Shown piece after piece: positions 56,266 to 64,000 of a stretch of 64,000 nucleotides of DNA (position 1 is its first letter; each line of letters begins with the position of its first letter). The position numbers were made by a program, and so were the translations under genes. The DNA comes from Nitrospirillum iridis (GTDB lineage Bacteria > Pseudomonadota > Alphaproteobacteria > Azospirillales > Azospirillaceae): contig NZ_JACIIZ010000002.1 in NCBI RefSeq assembly GCF_014205765.1, forward strand, positions 310,001-374,000. Direction: 5' to 3'. A model generated the notes under the pieces. The model was not told the DNA's origin and searched no databases. It saw nothing but the letters and a program-made list of their open reading frames with translations.

Positions 56266-58416
56266 TCAGTTCTTCAGGTACTTCGCCAGCCAGTCGCCCA
56301 CCTCCTCATAGAAGTGGCGGCTGTCTTCCGGCTTGGTGATCCAGTGCCAGGCGTCGGGCCAGACCAGCAGGCGGCTGGGCACGCGCTGGTGCTGCAGCAC
56401 CGCCCAGGCCTCCAGCGTGTTGCCCAGGGGCACGCGGAAGTCCCGCTCGCCGATGCTCATCAGCATGGGCGTCTTCCAATTGGCGGCGTAGGTGATGGCG
56501 CTCTGTTCCCGCCAGATGGGGTTGCCTTCCCAGGGCGGGCCGCCGTTGTTCAGCTCGCGGTTATAGATGCCGTCGCTCTCCCCCCATTGGGTGGTCAGGT
56601 CGACCTCGCCCGCGTGGCTGATCAGGCAACGATAGCGGGTGGTGGTGGCCTCCAGCCAGTTGGTCAGGTGGCCGCCGTAGCTGGCGCCGCCGGCGCACTG
56701 GCGGGTGGCGTCGATGAAGGGGAAGCGCCGAATGGCCTCGTCCGCCGCCTGGTTGATCTCCTCCGCCGGGCCCTTCAGCGGGTCCAGCTTGATGGCCTGG
56801 GAGAAGGCCTCGCCGAAGCCGGTGGAACCGGTGTAGTCCGTCATCAGGATGACGGTGCCACCAGCGCTGGCCGCCAGCAGGTGATAGTTCCAGCGCAGGC
56901 CGATCTGGTCCGCGTTGTTGCTGGCCGCCCCGCCATGGATGAAGACGAACAGCGGGTATTTCCGGGCCGGGTCGAAATTGGGCGGCAGCACGATCATGCT
57001 GTGGATGGTGCGGCCCTGGGCGTTGACGGTGGTGAAGTGCCGCGGCGGCTGCCAGTCGATGCCGGCGGCCACGGCGGTGTCGATCTCCGTCAGGTTGTTG
57101 TGGCCGCCCTTCCCGCCGCCGCCTTGACCGGTTGAAGAGCCATTGGGATCGATCTTCACGATCTCCGCCGGGTTCACCGAACTACCGTACTGGGCGATCA
57201 ACTGGGTCTTGCCGCTGCTGGGCAGGGACAGGGCGGTATAGCCGCCCACCTTCGGCTGGGCCACCAGGGTGGGTTTGCCGCCATCGGCCGGCACGCTGTA
57301 CAGGTTCTCCCCCGCCGCCTCCGGCGCCAGTAGATAAACCGTGCGGCTGTCGGGCGAGATGGCGAAGTGGGCGGGCTCCCGGTCAAAGTCGCGGGCCACC
57401 ACGGTCGCGGCACCGCCGGCCGGCCACGCCACCTTGGACAGGCGCCCCAGATTGTAGACGGCGTCGGTGTCGGGGGTGAAGGTGAAGTACAGGCTCTTGC
57501 CGTCCGGGCTGAAGGCGGCGTGGCCGTATTCACCGGCCGTGGGCGTGATCTCCTTGGGCTCCGCCCCACCGGCGGCGGGCAGGCGGTAGAGATGGTGCTG
57601 CACATGGGCGAACGCGGCGTTCCAGCGCTCCAGCGTCGCCTGGATGACGATCTCACTGCCGTCCGGGCTCCAGATCGGGGCCAGAGAGGTGGTGGTCTCG
57701 CCCTGCACGCCGCCGAAGCCATCGGTGTGGGCGAAGGCCGTGGGCGACAGGATGTCCCGGGCCACGGCGCCGGGCTCCAGCCCCTGCACCATCACCGTGG
57801 GCTGCTTGTCGTCCAGCCATTCGTTCCAGTAGCGCACCGGGAAGTGCTCATAGGTGCGGACGTTGTACTTGCGGGCCTTGCGCTCCGCCGCGATCTTTTT
57901 GTTGGCCTCGTCGTCCACGGCGCCGGGGAAGACGCGGGTCTCAAACAGGATGGCCTTGCCGTCGGGGCGCCATTGCGGATGGCTGGCCCCGGTGGACACG
58001 GTGGTGACGCGCCGCGCCTCCCCACCCTGGGCCAGGTCCAGCACGTAGATCTGCTCGACCTCGTCCCCCTCGCGCCTGGTGGCGAAGGCGATGCTGGCGC
58101 TGTCGGGCGACCAGACGGGGTCGTTCTCCCCGGCCTTGGTGTTGGTCAGGCGCCGGGGCGCGGCGGCGCCGTCCGTGGGCACCAGCCACAAATCGGTGAC
58201 CGCCTTGTCCTGCTCGTACGACGGCTCAACCACCGAGAACAGCACCCACTTGCCATTGGGGCTGGTGATGGGCGCGCCGACGCGCTTCATCATCCACAAG
58301 GTCTCATGCGTGAGCGGCTTCTTGGCGGCCGCCGTCTGGGCCAAGGCCCCCGGCGCCGTTAGCGCGCAACCGGCCAGAAGCACGCCCGCCAGCGTGCGCG
58401 TCACAGAAATCCCCAT
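56266..58416 (-). CDS. Exported S9 family prolyl oligopeptidase / acylaminoacyl-peptidase-like protein
   Basis: A 716-residue protein with a Sec signal peptide (TRTLAGVLLAGCALTAPGALA). The propeller region includes WSPDSASIAFATRREGDEVEQIYVLDL in sequence and further WD40-like PD40 repeats (HAAFSPDGKSLYF). The catalytic domain carries FIHGGAASNN, nucleophile Ser in CAGGASYGGHLTNWL, Asp in SIGERDFRVPLG and His in DAWHWITKPEDSRHF. It is a distinct S9 family (S9C-like) from the DPP IV-type gene at 25077-27497. It should hydrolyse short peptides in the periplasm. GGGACGAG precedes the ATG. Confidence 0.9.
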   Translation of the reverse strand: MGISVTRTLAGVLLAGCALTAPGALAQTAAAKKPLTHETLWMMKRVGAPITSPNGKWVLFSVVEPSYEQDKAVTDLWLVPTDGAAAPRRLTNTKAGENDPVWSPDSASIAFATRREGDEVEQIYVLDLAQGGEARRVTTVSTGASHPQWRPDGKAILFETRVFPGAVDDEANKKIAAERKARKYNVRTYEHFPVRYWNEWLDDKQPTVMVQGLEPGAVARDILSPTAFAHTDGFGGVQGETTTSLAPIWSPDGSEIVIQATLERWNAAFAHVQHHLYRLPAAGGAEPKEITPTAGEYGHAAFSPDGKSLYFTFTPDTDAVYNLGRLSKVAWPAGGAATVVARDFDREPAHFAISPDSRTVYLLAPEAAGENLYSVPADGGKPTLVAQPKVGGYTALSLPSSGKTQLIAQYGSSVNPAEIVKIDPNGSSTGQGGGGKGGHNNLTEIDTAVAAGIDWQPPRHFTTVNAQGRTIHSMIVLPPNFDPARKYPLFVFIHGGAASNNADQIGLRWNYHLLAASAGGTVILMTDYTGSTGFGEAFSQAIKLDPLKGPAEEINQAADEAIRRFPFIDATRQCAGGASYGGHLTNWLEATTTRYRCLISHAGEVDLTTQWGESDGIYNRELNNGGPPWEGNPIWREQSAITYAANWKTPMLMSIGERDFRVPLGNTLEAWAVLQHQRVPSRLLVWPDAWHWITKPEDSRHFYEEVGDWLAKYLKN

Positions 58417-58527
58417 CTCGTCCCTGCCTGCTTATTTGGTTCTCGCGTTGCTGGGCAAACATAGCAGGGCGGCGGAAGGGCATCAAAATTTAAGCCGACG
58501 TTAAAACTGCGGCAATCGGAGCGGCGC

Positions 58528-58965
58528 CTACTCGGTGCGTGGCACGATCGCACCACGATTTGCCTTCAGAAGGGTGACGAACTTGCGCCGAATGGTGTCC
58601 ATCAACGCATACGGCAGCAAACCATATGCAATACTCGCCGCGTCCCCGGAATGAAGTGGTCGAAGATCCGGGCCGGGCCAAACAAAGCGGTTCGCCTCGG
58701 TTAGCACCACCCACGAACGCTCTCCATCCAAGCCGAGACGATGTTTGGTCGCCGCCGGAATTTCGACGGCATGATCGAAATTGGATGGTTGCGTGTGGGT
58801 GATCGGCAAGACCGTGACCAGTTCATCCCCATCTTCCAGTGTGGTCACCAGGACGACGGCGCAAGGCCGGTCTTTGACACCTTCCTCCTGGCCACGCGCG
58901 TGCTCCCGTAGCCATAGATAGCTATAGCGAAGCACAAGACCCTGGGTCGGCTTCGGCAGCGCCAC
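58528..58965 (-). CDS. PemK/MazF-like toxin of a type II toxin-antitoxin pair
   Basis: A 145-residue protein with the pattern LVLRYSYLWLREHARGQEEGVKDRPCAVVL, in sequence, which matches the start of PemK-like growth inhibitors (G-x-x-x-R-Y-x-Y-L-W and K-D-R-P). VLPITHTQPS follows. PemK/MazF enzymes are RNA endonucleases, but I did not confirm catalytic residues. The start is GTG at 58965, only three bases after the antitoxin stop, so the two genes are coupled. The C-terminal part (ALMDTIRRKFVTLLKANRG) is a helix that could contact the antitoxin. Confidence 0.72.
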   Translation of the reverse strand: MALPKPTQGLVLRYSYLWLREHARGQEEGVKDRPCAVVLVTTLEDGDELVTVLPITHTQPSNFDHAVEIPAATKHRLGLDGERSWVVLTEANRFVWPGPDLRPLHSGDAASIAYGLLPYALMDTIRRKFVTLLKANRGAIVPRTE

Positions 58966-58968
58966 GGG

Positions 58969-59226
58969 TTAAGATGGCACTTCGGAATTGAACGCCGCCG
59001 ATGCCGGATCAGGTTGGGACTGTTCAAGCGCCGCGATATCCGCATCGGTGAAGTCGACCAAGCCTAACACCTGACGGTCGCGTCGCTTGAGACGGGCATA
59101 CTCTTCCGTCGAGATCAGGACGGTGGACTCACGGCCATTACGGGTGACCGCCACAGGCTCGCGTAACGCGATATCCTGATAACGTCCGATATTGCGCTGA
59201 AAATCAGCCGCCGAAACCTTCAGCAT
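58969..59226 (-). CDS. Phd/YefM-like antitoxin
   Basis: An 85-residue protein with the Phd/YefM fold: MLKVSAADFQRNIGRYQDIALREPVAVTRNGRESTVLISTEEYARLKRRDRQ is the visible order (read in parts), where the N-terminal part binds DNA and the flexible, acidic C terminus would wrap the toxin. It directly precedes the PemK-like toxin gene. Antitoxins of this type repress their own operon. GGAG lies eight bases before the ATG at 59226; an ATG at 59232 is closer to it and also possible. Confidence 0.78.
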   Translation of the reverse strand: MLKVSAADFQRNIGRYQDIALREPVAVTRNGRESTVLISTEEYARLKRRDRQVLGLVDFTDADIAALEQSQPDPASAAFNSEVPS

Positions 59227-59304
59227 ATCCATGGCTCCAGTGCTCCATCCCATGCAGTTTATGCAACTTGCATGGAATGATCAAAGGTGCCGATGGGGTA
59301 CGGA

Positions 59305-59766
59305 CTAAACCGCCCCCGCCGGCCGGCCGGCGGGTTCGCCGTACAGCTGGTGCGCCCTGGACTCAAAGGCGGCGACCATGCGCCGCACGGCTTCGCCGAA
59401 CAGGGCGCCGATGATCTTCTGCAGGATGACGTTGCGGAACTCGAAATCCACGTAGAAATCCAGGAGGCAGCCATCGGCGTGCGGCTCGAAGATCCAGTGG
59501 TTGTTCAGGTAGTGGAAGGGGCCGTCGGTGTATTCCACGTCGATGCGGCGGCCGGGCTCGCTCAGCGTCACCTTGGAGGTGAAGCGTTCGCGCACCATCT
59601 TGAAACCGATCACCAGGTCGGCCCAGAAGGTGTTGCCCTCGCGGCGGCGGATACGGGCCGCCACCGCCCAGGGCAGGAACTCCGGATATCTCTCGACGTC
59701 CGCCACCAGCTGGAACAGCTGCTCCGGCGTGTAGGGCAGGACGCGCTTCTCGGCATGGGTGGGCAT
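59305..59766 (-). CDS. ratA: RatA/COQ10 family START-domain protein
   Basis: A 153-residue coenzyme Q-binding (COQ10) START-like protein. Typical segments are YTPEQLFQLVADVERYPEFLPW, FKMVRERFTSKVTL, GPFHYLNNHWIFEP and CLLDFYVDFEFRNVILQKIIGALFGEAVRRMVAAFE (in pieces). Bacterial members are named RatA because the E. coli protein was described as blocking 70S assembly; a role in quinone binding is at least as likely. Five bases downstream of lipA. The gene is nearly co-terminal with the antitoxin promoter region. Confidence 0.88.
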   Translation of the reverse strand: MPTHAEKRVLPYTPEQLFQLVADVERYPEFLPWAVAARIRRREGNTFWADLVIGFKMVRERFTSKVTLSEPGRRIDVEYTDGPFHYLNNHWIFEPHADGCLLDFYVDFEFRNVILQKIIGALFGEAVRRMVAAFESRAHQLYGEPAGRPAGAV

Positions 59767-59771
59767 CAGGC

Positions 59772-60737
59772 TTACTCGGCGGCGGCTTCGGCCGGCAGCG
59801 GCCGGCCAGCCAGCTTGGCCTCGCGCGCGGTGCGCAGCTTCACGAAATCATCGCCGGCATGGTGGCTGCTGCGGGTCAGGGGGGAGCTGGACACCATCAG
59901 GAAGCCCTTGCCCCGGGCCACGGTGGCATAGCTGGCGAACTCGTCGGGCGTGACGAAACGGTCCACCGGCGCATGCTTGGGCGTGGGCGCCAGGTATTGG
60001 CCGATGGTGATGAAGTCCACGTCGGCGGCGCGCAAATCGTCCATCACCTGCCCCACCTCCTCCTTGGTCTCCCCCAGCCCGACCATGATGCCGGACTTGG
60101 TGAAGATGCTGGGGTCCAGTTCGCGCACGCGCGACAGCAGGGACAGCGAGGTGAAATAGCGCGCACCCGGGCGGATGGTGGGGTACAGGCGCGGCACCGT
60201 CTCCAGGTTATGGTTGAAGACGTCGGGGCGGGCCTCCACCACGATCTCGATGGCGCCCTGCTTCTTCATGAAGTCGGGCGTCAGCACCTCGATGGTGACG
60301 CCGGGGGCCTGGCGGCGGATGGAGCGGATGGTCTGGGCGAAGTGCGCCGCCCCGCCATCGGGCAGGTCGTCGCGGTCGACGGAGGTGACCACCACGTGCT
60401 GCAGCTTCATGCGGGCCACCGCCTCGCCCACATTGTCGGGCTCATGCGGGTCCAGCAGGTCGGGGCGGCCGGTCGCCACGTTGCAGAAGGCGCAGGCGCG
60501 GGTGCAGACAGCGCCCAGGATCATGAAGGTGGCGTGGCGCTGCTTCCAGCACTCGCCGATGTTGGGGCAGGCCGCCTCCTCGCACACCGTGTTCAGCTTC
60601 AGCCCACGCATCAGGTTGCGCGTCTCATTGAACACGCCGCCGGCCGGGGCCTTCACGCGCAACCACTCCGGCTTGCGCTGGATGGGGTTGTCCGGACGGT
60701 TCTGCTTTTCCGGATGGCGGATCTTGTCGGCGGTCAT
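59772..60737 (-). CDS. lipA: Lipoyl synthase LipA
   Basis: A 321-residue radical-SAM enzyme. The auxiliary cluster motif [12 protein letters not shown] is followed by the SAM-binding cluster CTRACAFC and by the conserved [40 protein letters not shown] (in pieces) and GLGETKEEV segments; a C-terminal [15 protein letters not shown] holds the Ser/Arg cluster-ligand region. It inserts two sulfurs at C6 and C8 of octanoyl groups on E2/GcvH proteins. The gene lies near lpdA and pdhC, which encode lipoyl-dependent enzymes, in the usual alphaproteobacterial order. ATG at 60737 chosen over 60854 because the upstream part is noncoding-like. Confidence 0.96.
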   Translation of the reverse strand: MTADKIRHPEKQNRPDNPIQRKPEWLRVKAPAGGVFNETRNLMRGLKLNTVCEEAACPNIGECWKQRHATFMILGAVCTRACAFCNVATGRPDLLDPHEPDNVGEAVARMKLQHVVVTSVDRDDLPDGGAAHFAQTIRSIRRQAPGVTIEVLTPDFMKKQGAIEIVVEARPDVFNHNLETVPRLYPTIRPGARYFTSLSLLSRVRELDPSIFTKSGIMVGLGETKEEVGQVMDDLRAADVDFITIGQYLAPTPKHAPVDRFVTPDEFASYATVARGKGFLMVSSSPLTRSSHHAGDDFVKLRTAREAKLAGRPLPAEAAAE

Positions 60738-61000
60738 GGGCTGCCTGCCTTGGAGATGAGTGTTCCTGAAACATAAGGGGGCCGGAGCGGAAGGCCAAGT
60801 GCGCCGGGCGAACCCCACGCATGCATCGCCCCTCCGCTCCAGCCCCGATACCAAAAGCCTGGCGGCCCCTCACCTTACCAACGGCATGAGATCACGCCTC
60901 ATGCCGTTGTAGGATGCGACTGCATCCGCCGGAGCGAGTACCGGAGGACGGAGCGAGGAAGCCAAGCCGCCGGATGGCGGCGCCCGGCGCTTGAGGGAAA
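60738..61000. repeat. Intergenic region with compound inverted repeats between lipA and lpdA
   Basis: This 263-base spacer has no gene. CAACGGCATGAG and CTCATGCCGTTG (60879-60890 and 60898-60909) are perfect 12-bp inverted repeats around a seven-base loop, and GGATGC-GACT-GCATCC (60912-60927) lies next to them. The remainder is GC-rich purine-biased DNA with repeated GGAGCGAG and GCCGGA motifs. Position after lpdA suggests terminator or a REP-like element; no T tract is seen on either strand. Confidence 0.55.
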
Positions 61001-62401
61001 TTAATAATGAATCGCCCGGCCGTAGGCGGCCAACACCGACTCATGCATCATTTCCGACAGGGTCGGGTGGGCGAAGATGGTGTGCATCAGCTCGGCCTCG
61101 GTGGTCTCCAAGGTCTTGCCGACGACATAGCCCTGGATCAGCTCCGTCACCTCGGCCCCCACCATGTGGGCGCCCAGCAGCTCGCCGGTCTTGGCGTCGA
61201 ACACCGTCTTCACCAGGCCCTCGGCCTCCCCCAGGGCGATGGCCTTGCCGTTGCCGATGAAGGGGAAGCGGCCGACCTTGACCTCATGGCCGGCGGCCTT
61301 GGCCTTGGCTTCGGTCAGGCCGACGCTGGCCACCTGCGGGTTGCAGTAGGTGCAGCCCGGGATGTTCAGCTTGTCCATCGGGTGGACGTCCTTCACCCCG
61401 GCGATCTTCTCCACGCAGATCACGCCCTCATGGCTGGCCTTGTGGGCCAGCCAGGGCGCCCCGGCCACGTCGCCGATGGCGTAGACGCCCGGCTCATCCG
61501 TGCGCAGGTAGCCGTCAGTCACGATGTGACCACGGTCCAGCTTCACCTTGGTGTTCTCCAGGCCGATGTTCTCGGTGTTGGCCTGGATGCCAACGGCGGT
61601 GATCACGCGCTCGACCGTCAGGGTCTCCACCTTGCCGCCCACCTCAATGTGCGCGGTGACGGTGGTGGCCCCCTTGTCCAGCTTGGTGACCTTGGCCCCG
61701 GTGATGATCTTCATGCCCTGCTTTTCGAACGACTTGCGGGCGAAGGCGGAGATTTCCTCATCCTCCACCGGCAGGACGCGGTCCATGACCTCCACCACCG
61801 TCACTTCGGCACCCAGGGTGCGGAAGAAGCTGGCGAATTCGATGCCGATGGCGCCGGAGCCCACGACCAGCAGCGACTTCGGCATGGTGTCGGGGACCAG
61901 GGCCTCCTTGTACGACCAGACGAACTTGCCGTCCGGCTCCAGGCCCGGCAGGGCGCGAGCGCGGGCGCCGGTGGCGATGATGATGTGCTTGGCCGACAGG
62001 GTCTGGGCGGTACCGTCCTTGGCGGTCACGGTGACCTTGCCACCGCCGGCCAGCTTGCCAGTGCCGTCGAACACCGGCACCTTGTTCTTCTTCAGCAGGC
62101 CCTTCACACCGGCGGACAGCTGGTTCGCCACCTGGCGCGACCGCTTCACCACCTTGGGCAGGTCGAAACCCACGCCGCTGACGGTCAGGCCGTAGGCGTC
62201 GGCGTGCTTCATGTAGCCGTAGATCTCGGCGGAGCGCAGCAGGGCCTTGGTCGGGATGCAGCCCCAGTTCAGGCAGATGCCGCCCAGATGCTCGCGTTCC
62301 ACCACAGCGGCCTTCAGGCCCAGCTGGGCGGCGCGGATGGCGGCGACATAGCCGCCGGGGCCGGCACCCAGGACCAGCACGTCGAATTCGGTATCGGCCA
62401 T
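61001..62401 (-). CDS. lpdA: Dihydrolipoyl dehydrogenase (E3)
   Basis: A 466-residue flavoprotein disulfide reductase. FAD-binding LVLGAGPGGYVAAIRAAQLG, the redox-active disulfide C43-x4-C48 in GGICLNWGCIPTKALL, NAD-binding VVGSGAIGIEFASFF, and the C-terminal dimerisation segment with catalytic H-x4-E in HAHPTLSEMMHE (in IFAHPTLSEMMHESV). It reoxidises the dihydrolipoyl arms of pyruvate dehydrogenase E2. It lies downstream of pdhC but after a terminator and its own 134-base gap, so it may have a separate promoter. No defect visible. Confidence 0.97.
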   Translation of the reverse strand: MADTEFDVLVLGAGPGGYVAAIRAAQLGLKAAVVEREHLGGICLNWGCIPTKALLRSAEIYGYMKHADAYGLTVSGVGFDLPKVVKRSRQVANQLSAGVKGLLKKNKVPVFDGTGKLAGGGKVTVTAKDGTAQTLSAKHIIIATGARARALPGLEPDGKFVWSYKEALVPDTMPKSLLVVGSGAIGIEFASFFRTLGAEVTVVEVMDRVLPVEDEEISAFARKSFEKQGMKIITGAKVTKLDKGATTVTAHIEVGGKVETLTVERVITAVGIQANTENIGLENTKVKLDRGHIVTDGYLRTDEPGVYAIGDVAGAPWLAHKASHEGVICVEKIAGVKDVHPMDKLNIPGCTYCNPQVASVGLTEAKAKAAGHEVKVGRFPFIGNGKAIALGEAEGLVKTVFDAKTGELLGAHMVGAEVTELIQGYVVGKTLETTEAELMHTIFAHPTLSEMMHESVLAAYGRAIHY

Positions 62402-62489
62402 TTCGGTCTGTTCCCTTCAAAAGGCGCCGGGCCCGCCCATAGCTGGGTACAACCCTAGGGTGGGCGCCCGCCTGGCGCTTTTGGTCAAC

Positions 62490-62530
62490 GACAAGAGAAA
62501 TCCCCGGAGGCCGCCAGGACCTCCGGGGAT
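62490..62530 (-). terminator. Terminator after pdhC
   Basis: ATCCCCGGAGG (62500-62510) and CCTCCGGGGAT (62520-62530) are perfect 11-bp inverted repeats with a nine-base loop. On the minus strand, the pdhC direction, the stem is followed by TTTCTCTTGTC, a modest T-rich tail. It begins six bases after the pdhC stop, which supports termination before lpdA. Confidence 0.75.
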
Positions 62531-62535
62531 GCGCA

Positions 62536-63852
62536 TCACAGCATCAGCGTGATGGGGTCCTCGATCAGCTTCTTCAGCACCTGCAGGTACCGGGCGCCCA
62601 CAGCGCCATCGACCGAACGGTGGTCCACCGTCAGCGTCAGGCTCATGACCGTGGCCACGGCCAGGGCGTCGCCCTTCACCACCGGCCGCTTCTCACCGGC
62701 ACCCACGGAGAGGATGCAGCTCTGCGGCGGGTTGATGATGGAGGTGAAGCTCTTGATCCCGAACATGCCCAGGTTGGACACGCTGAAGGTGCCGCCCTGG
62801 AATTCCTCGGGCTTCAGCTTGCCTTCCTTGGCCTTGGCGGCCAGGGCCTTCACCTCGGCGGAGATGGTGGCCAGGCCCTTCTGGTCAGCGTTCTTGACGA
62901 TGGGGGTGATCAGGCCGCCATCGGTGGCCACGGCCACGGAGACGTCCACGCCCTCATACTGCAGGATGCCGTCCTCATGCCAGGAGACGTTGGCCTCCGG
63001 CACCTTGCGCAGGGCGACGGCCACGGCCTTGACGACGAAGTCGTTGACCGAGACCTTCTCGCCCGACTTCTCGTTCAGCTGGGCGCGCAGCGCCAGCAGG
63101 CTGTCGATCTCGCAATCGACCGACAGGCCGAAGTGCGGAATGGTCTGCCAGGCCTCGGTCAGGCGCTTGGCGATGGTCTTGCGCATGCCGCTGTTGGGCA
63201 GGACCTTGTACTTCATGCCCAGCTTGTCGGCCAAAGCCTTGGCGTCGATGCCCTTCGGGGCGGCGGCGGCCGGCGCGGGAACGGCCGGCGCGGGAACGGC
63301 CGGCGCCGGAGCCGCAGCGGCGGGTGCCGCCTTGGCGGCGCCACCCTTCAGCGCGGCCTCGACGTCGGCCTTGACGATGCGACCGGACGGGCCGGAGCCC
63401 GACACCTTGGCCAGGTCCAGGCCGGACTGGGCGGCCATGCGGCGGGCCAGCGGGCTCGCGAACACACGGGCGCCGTCCTGCGCCGGGGCGGGCGCGGCGG
63501 CGGCCGGGGCGGCCTCGCTCTTGGCCGGCGCGGGCGCGGCGGCCTCAGCCTTGGCCGGCGCCGGGGCGGCGGCGGGCTTGGGGGCCGCGTTCAGGGCGTC
63601 GGCGCTCTCGCCTTCCTCCAGCAGGATGGCGATCTTGGCATTCACCGCCACCGCGTCGGTTCCCTCGGGCACCAGGATCTTGGCCAGGGTGCCCTCGTCC
63701 ACGGCCTCCACTTCCATGGTGGCCTTGTCGGTCTCGATCTCGGCGATGACGTCGCCCGCCTTGATCGTGTCGCCTTCCTTCTTCACCCACTTCGCCAGCT
63801 TGCCCTCGGTCATGGTGGGCGACAGGGCCGGCATCAGGATATCGATCGGCAT
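62536..63852 (-). CDS. pdhC: Pyruvate dehydrogenase E2 (dihydrolipoyl acetyltransferase)
   Basis: A 438-residue E2. One N-terminal lipoyl domain with K43 as the lipoylated lysine ([12 protein letters not shown]), a long Ala/Pro-rich linker (about residues 85-130), the peripheral subunit-binding domain ([28 protein letters not shown] in pieces), a second Ala/Pro linker and the catalytic domain ending in [17 protein letters not shown] with the HxxxDG active site. A single lipoyl domain is the alphaproteobacterial form. The start ATG at 63852 has GGGGGAG eight bases upstream. pdhB ends 117 bases before it. Confidence 0.96.
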   Translation of the reverse strand: MPIDILMPALSPTMTEGKLAKWVKKEGDTIKAGDVIAEIETDKATMEVEAVDEGTLAKILVPEGTDAVAVNAKIAILLEEGESADALNAAPKPAAAPAPAKAEAAAPAPAKSEAAPAAAAPAPAQDGARVFASPLARRMAAQSGLDLAKVSGSGPSGRIVKADVEAALKGGAAKAAPAAAAPAPAVPAPAVPAPAAAAPKGIDAKALADKLGMKYKVLPNSGMRKTIAKRLTEAWQTIPHFGLSVDCEIDSLLALRAQLNEKSGEKVSVNDFVVKAVAVALRKVPEANVSWHEDGILQYEGVDVSVAVATDGGLITPIVKNADQKGLATISAEVKALAAKAKEGKLKPEEFQGGTFSVSNLGMFGIKSFTSIINPPQSCILSVGAGEKRPVVKGDALAVATVMSLTLTVDHRSVDGAVGARYLQVLKKLIEDPITLML

Positions 63853-63919
63853 GGGTTTGATCTCCCCCAGGGGCCGGGCGTCAGACCCGGGCATCCCAAA
63901 TCACGGACGGATGCGGCGG

Positions 63920-63958
63920 AAGGCGCCCCCTTCCCTACTCAGGGAGTATGGGCGCCTT
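63920..63958 (-). other. Compound hairpin between pdhB and pdhC
   Basis: AAGGCGCCC (63920-63928) and GGGCGCCTT (63950-63958) are perfect inverted repeats. Inside them TCCCT-ACTC-AGGGA (63932-63945) forms a second stem. On the minus strand the whole lies between the pdhB stop and pdhC ATG. It may reduce read-through or protect the pdhB mRNA end. No T tract follows. Confidence 0.5.
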
Positions 63959-63969
63959 CACGGCCGGTC

Positions 63970-64000
63970 TCAGCGGTACAGCACGGCCTTGGCGGCGGTG
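63970..64000 (-). CDS. pdhB: Last codons of pyruvate dehydrogenase E1 beta (pdhB), partial
   Basis: The final 31 bases translate, on the minus strand, to TAAKAVLYR followed by TGA. AAKAVLYR is the typical C terminus of alphaproteobacterial PDH E1 beta, and the position just before pdhC is the expected one. The rest of the gene is beyond the window, so the call rests on nine residues and synteny. Confidence 0.6.
   Translation of the reverse strand, partial: TAAKAVLYR

Overview
The window is a high-GC, gene-dense stretch of an alphaproteobacterial chromosome. The order dusB-ntrB-ntrC-ntrY-ntrX, followed by a D-amino-acid aminotransferase-like gene, a HAD phosphatase, hfq, hflX and groESL, is the arrangement typical of Rhodospirillales. 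An Azospirillum/Nitrospirillum-like organism is my best guess, from gene order and protein similarity recalled rather than searched. I see no insertion sequence, prophage or CRISPR array.

Layout. 1-3766: a lysine-catabolic operon on the minus strand (saccharopine dehydrogenase-like, aminoadipate-semialdehyde dehydrogenase, DUF1338/HglS-like dioxygenase) with a divergent Lrp/AsnC regulator. 4168-9202: a TonB-dependent receptor and a TPR protein with a C-terminal 2OG-Fe(II) oxygenase domain. 9364-16262: a three-gene operon of transglutaminase/DUF2126, circularly permuted ATP-grasp/alpha-E and transglutaminase, resembling predicted peptide-modification systems. 16280-20577: twin degenerate GGDEF/EAL-like proteins, an EamA transporter, a hexapeptide acetyltransferase and a TfoX-N protein. 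20806-29590: a 2OG dioxygenase, MazG, a short-chain dehydrogenase, two glycosyltransferases, an exported S9 peptidase, a membrane protein and an inositol-monophosphatase-like enzyme. 29768-35325: groESL, hflX, hfq, a HAD phosphatase and an aminotransferase. 35391-43124: ntrXYCB and dusB. 43315-48323: ispDF, a CinA-type amidase, an esterase, a secreted orphan protein and a GH43 enzyme. 48410-54631: the RNA-repair locus. 54640-64000: a short-chain dehydrogenase, a YdeI-like protein, an S9 peptidase, a PemK/Phd toxin-antitoxin pair, ratA, lipA, lpdA, pdhC and the last codons of pdhB.

The most interesting region is 48410-54631. A sigma54-dependent activator gene (rtcR) diverges from an operon encoding the Ro60/TROVE protein Rsr, then about 500 bases of noncoding DNA, then the RNA ligase RtcB and the RNA 3'-phosphate cyclase RtcA. 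The noncoding part folds on paper into three tandem Y-RNA-like units. Each has a terminal helix ending in GGYGA paired with TCRCC, an unpaired ATGC, and a tRNA-like module with a T-arm. None of the three has an ordinary anticodon loop; two have GNRA tetraloops instead. A good sigma54 promoter lies ahead of rsr, with a perfect 11-bp hairpin in the leader. The rsr/Y RNA/rtcBA association is known, but this array is worth close study.

A second theme is that four genes (the TonB receptor, the 2OG dioxygenase, mazG and rtcB) carry short duplications of their 3' ends including the stop codon, and a fifth (the aminotransferase) has an in-frame C-terminal duplication. Start codons were chosen from visible Shine-Dalgarno sequences; all functions are inferred from sequence motifs.
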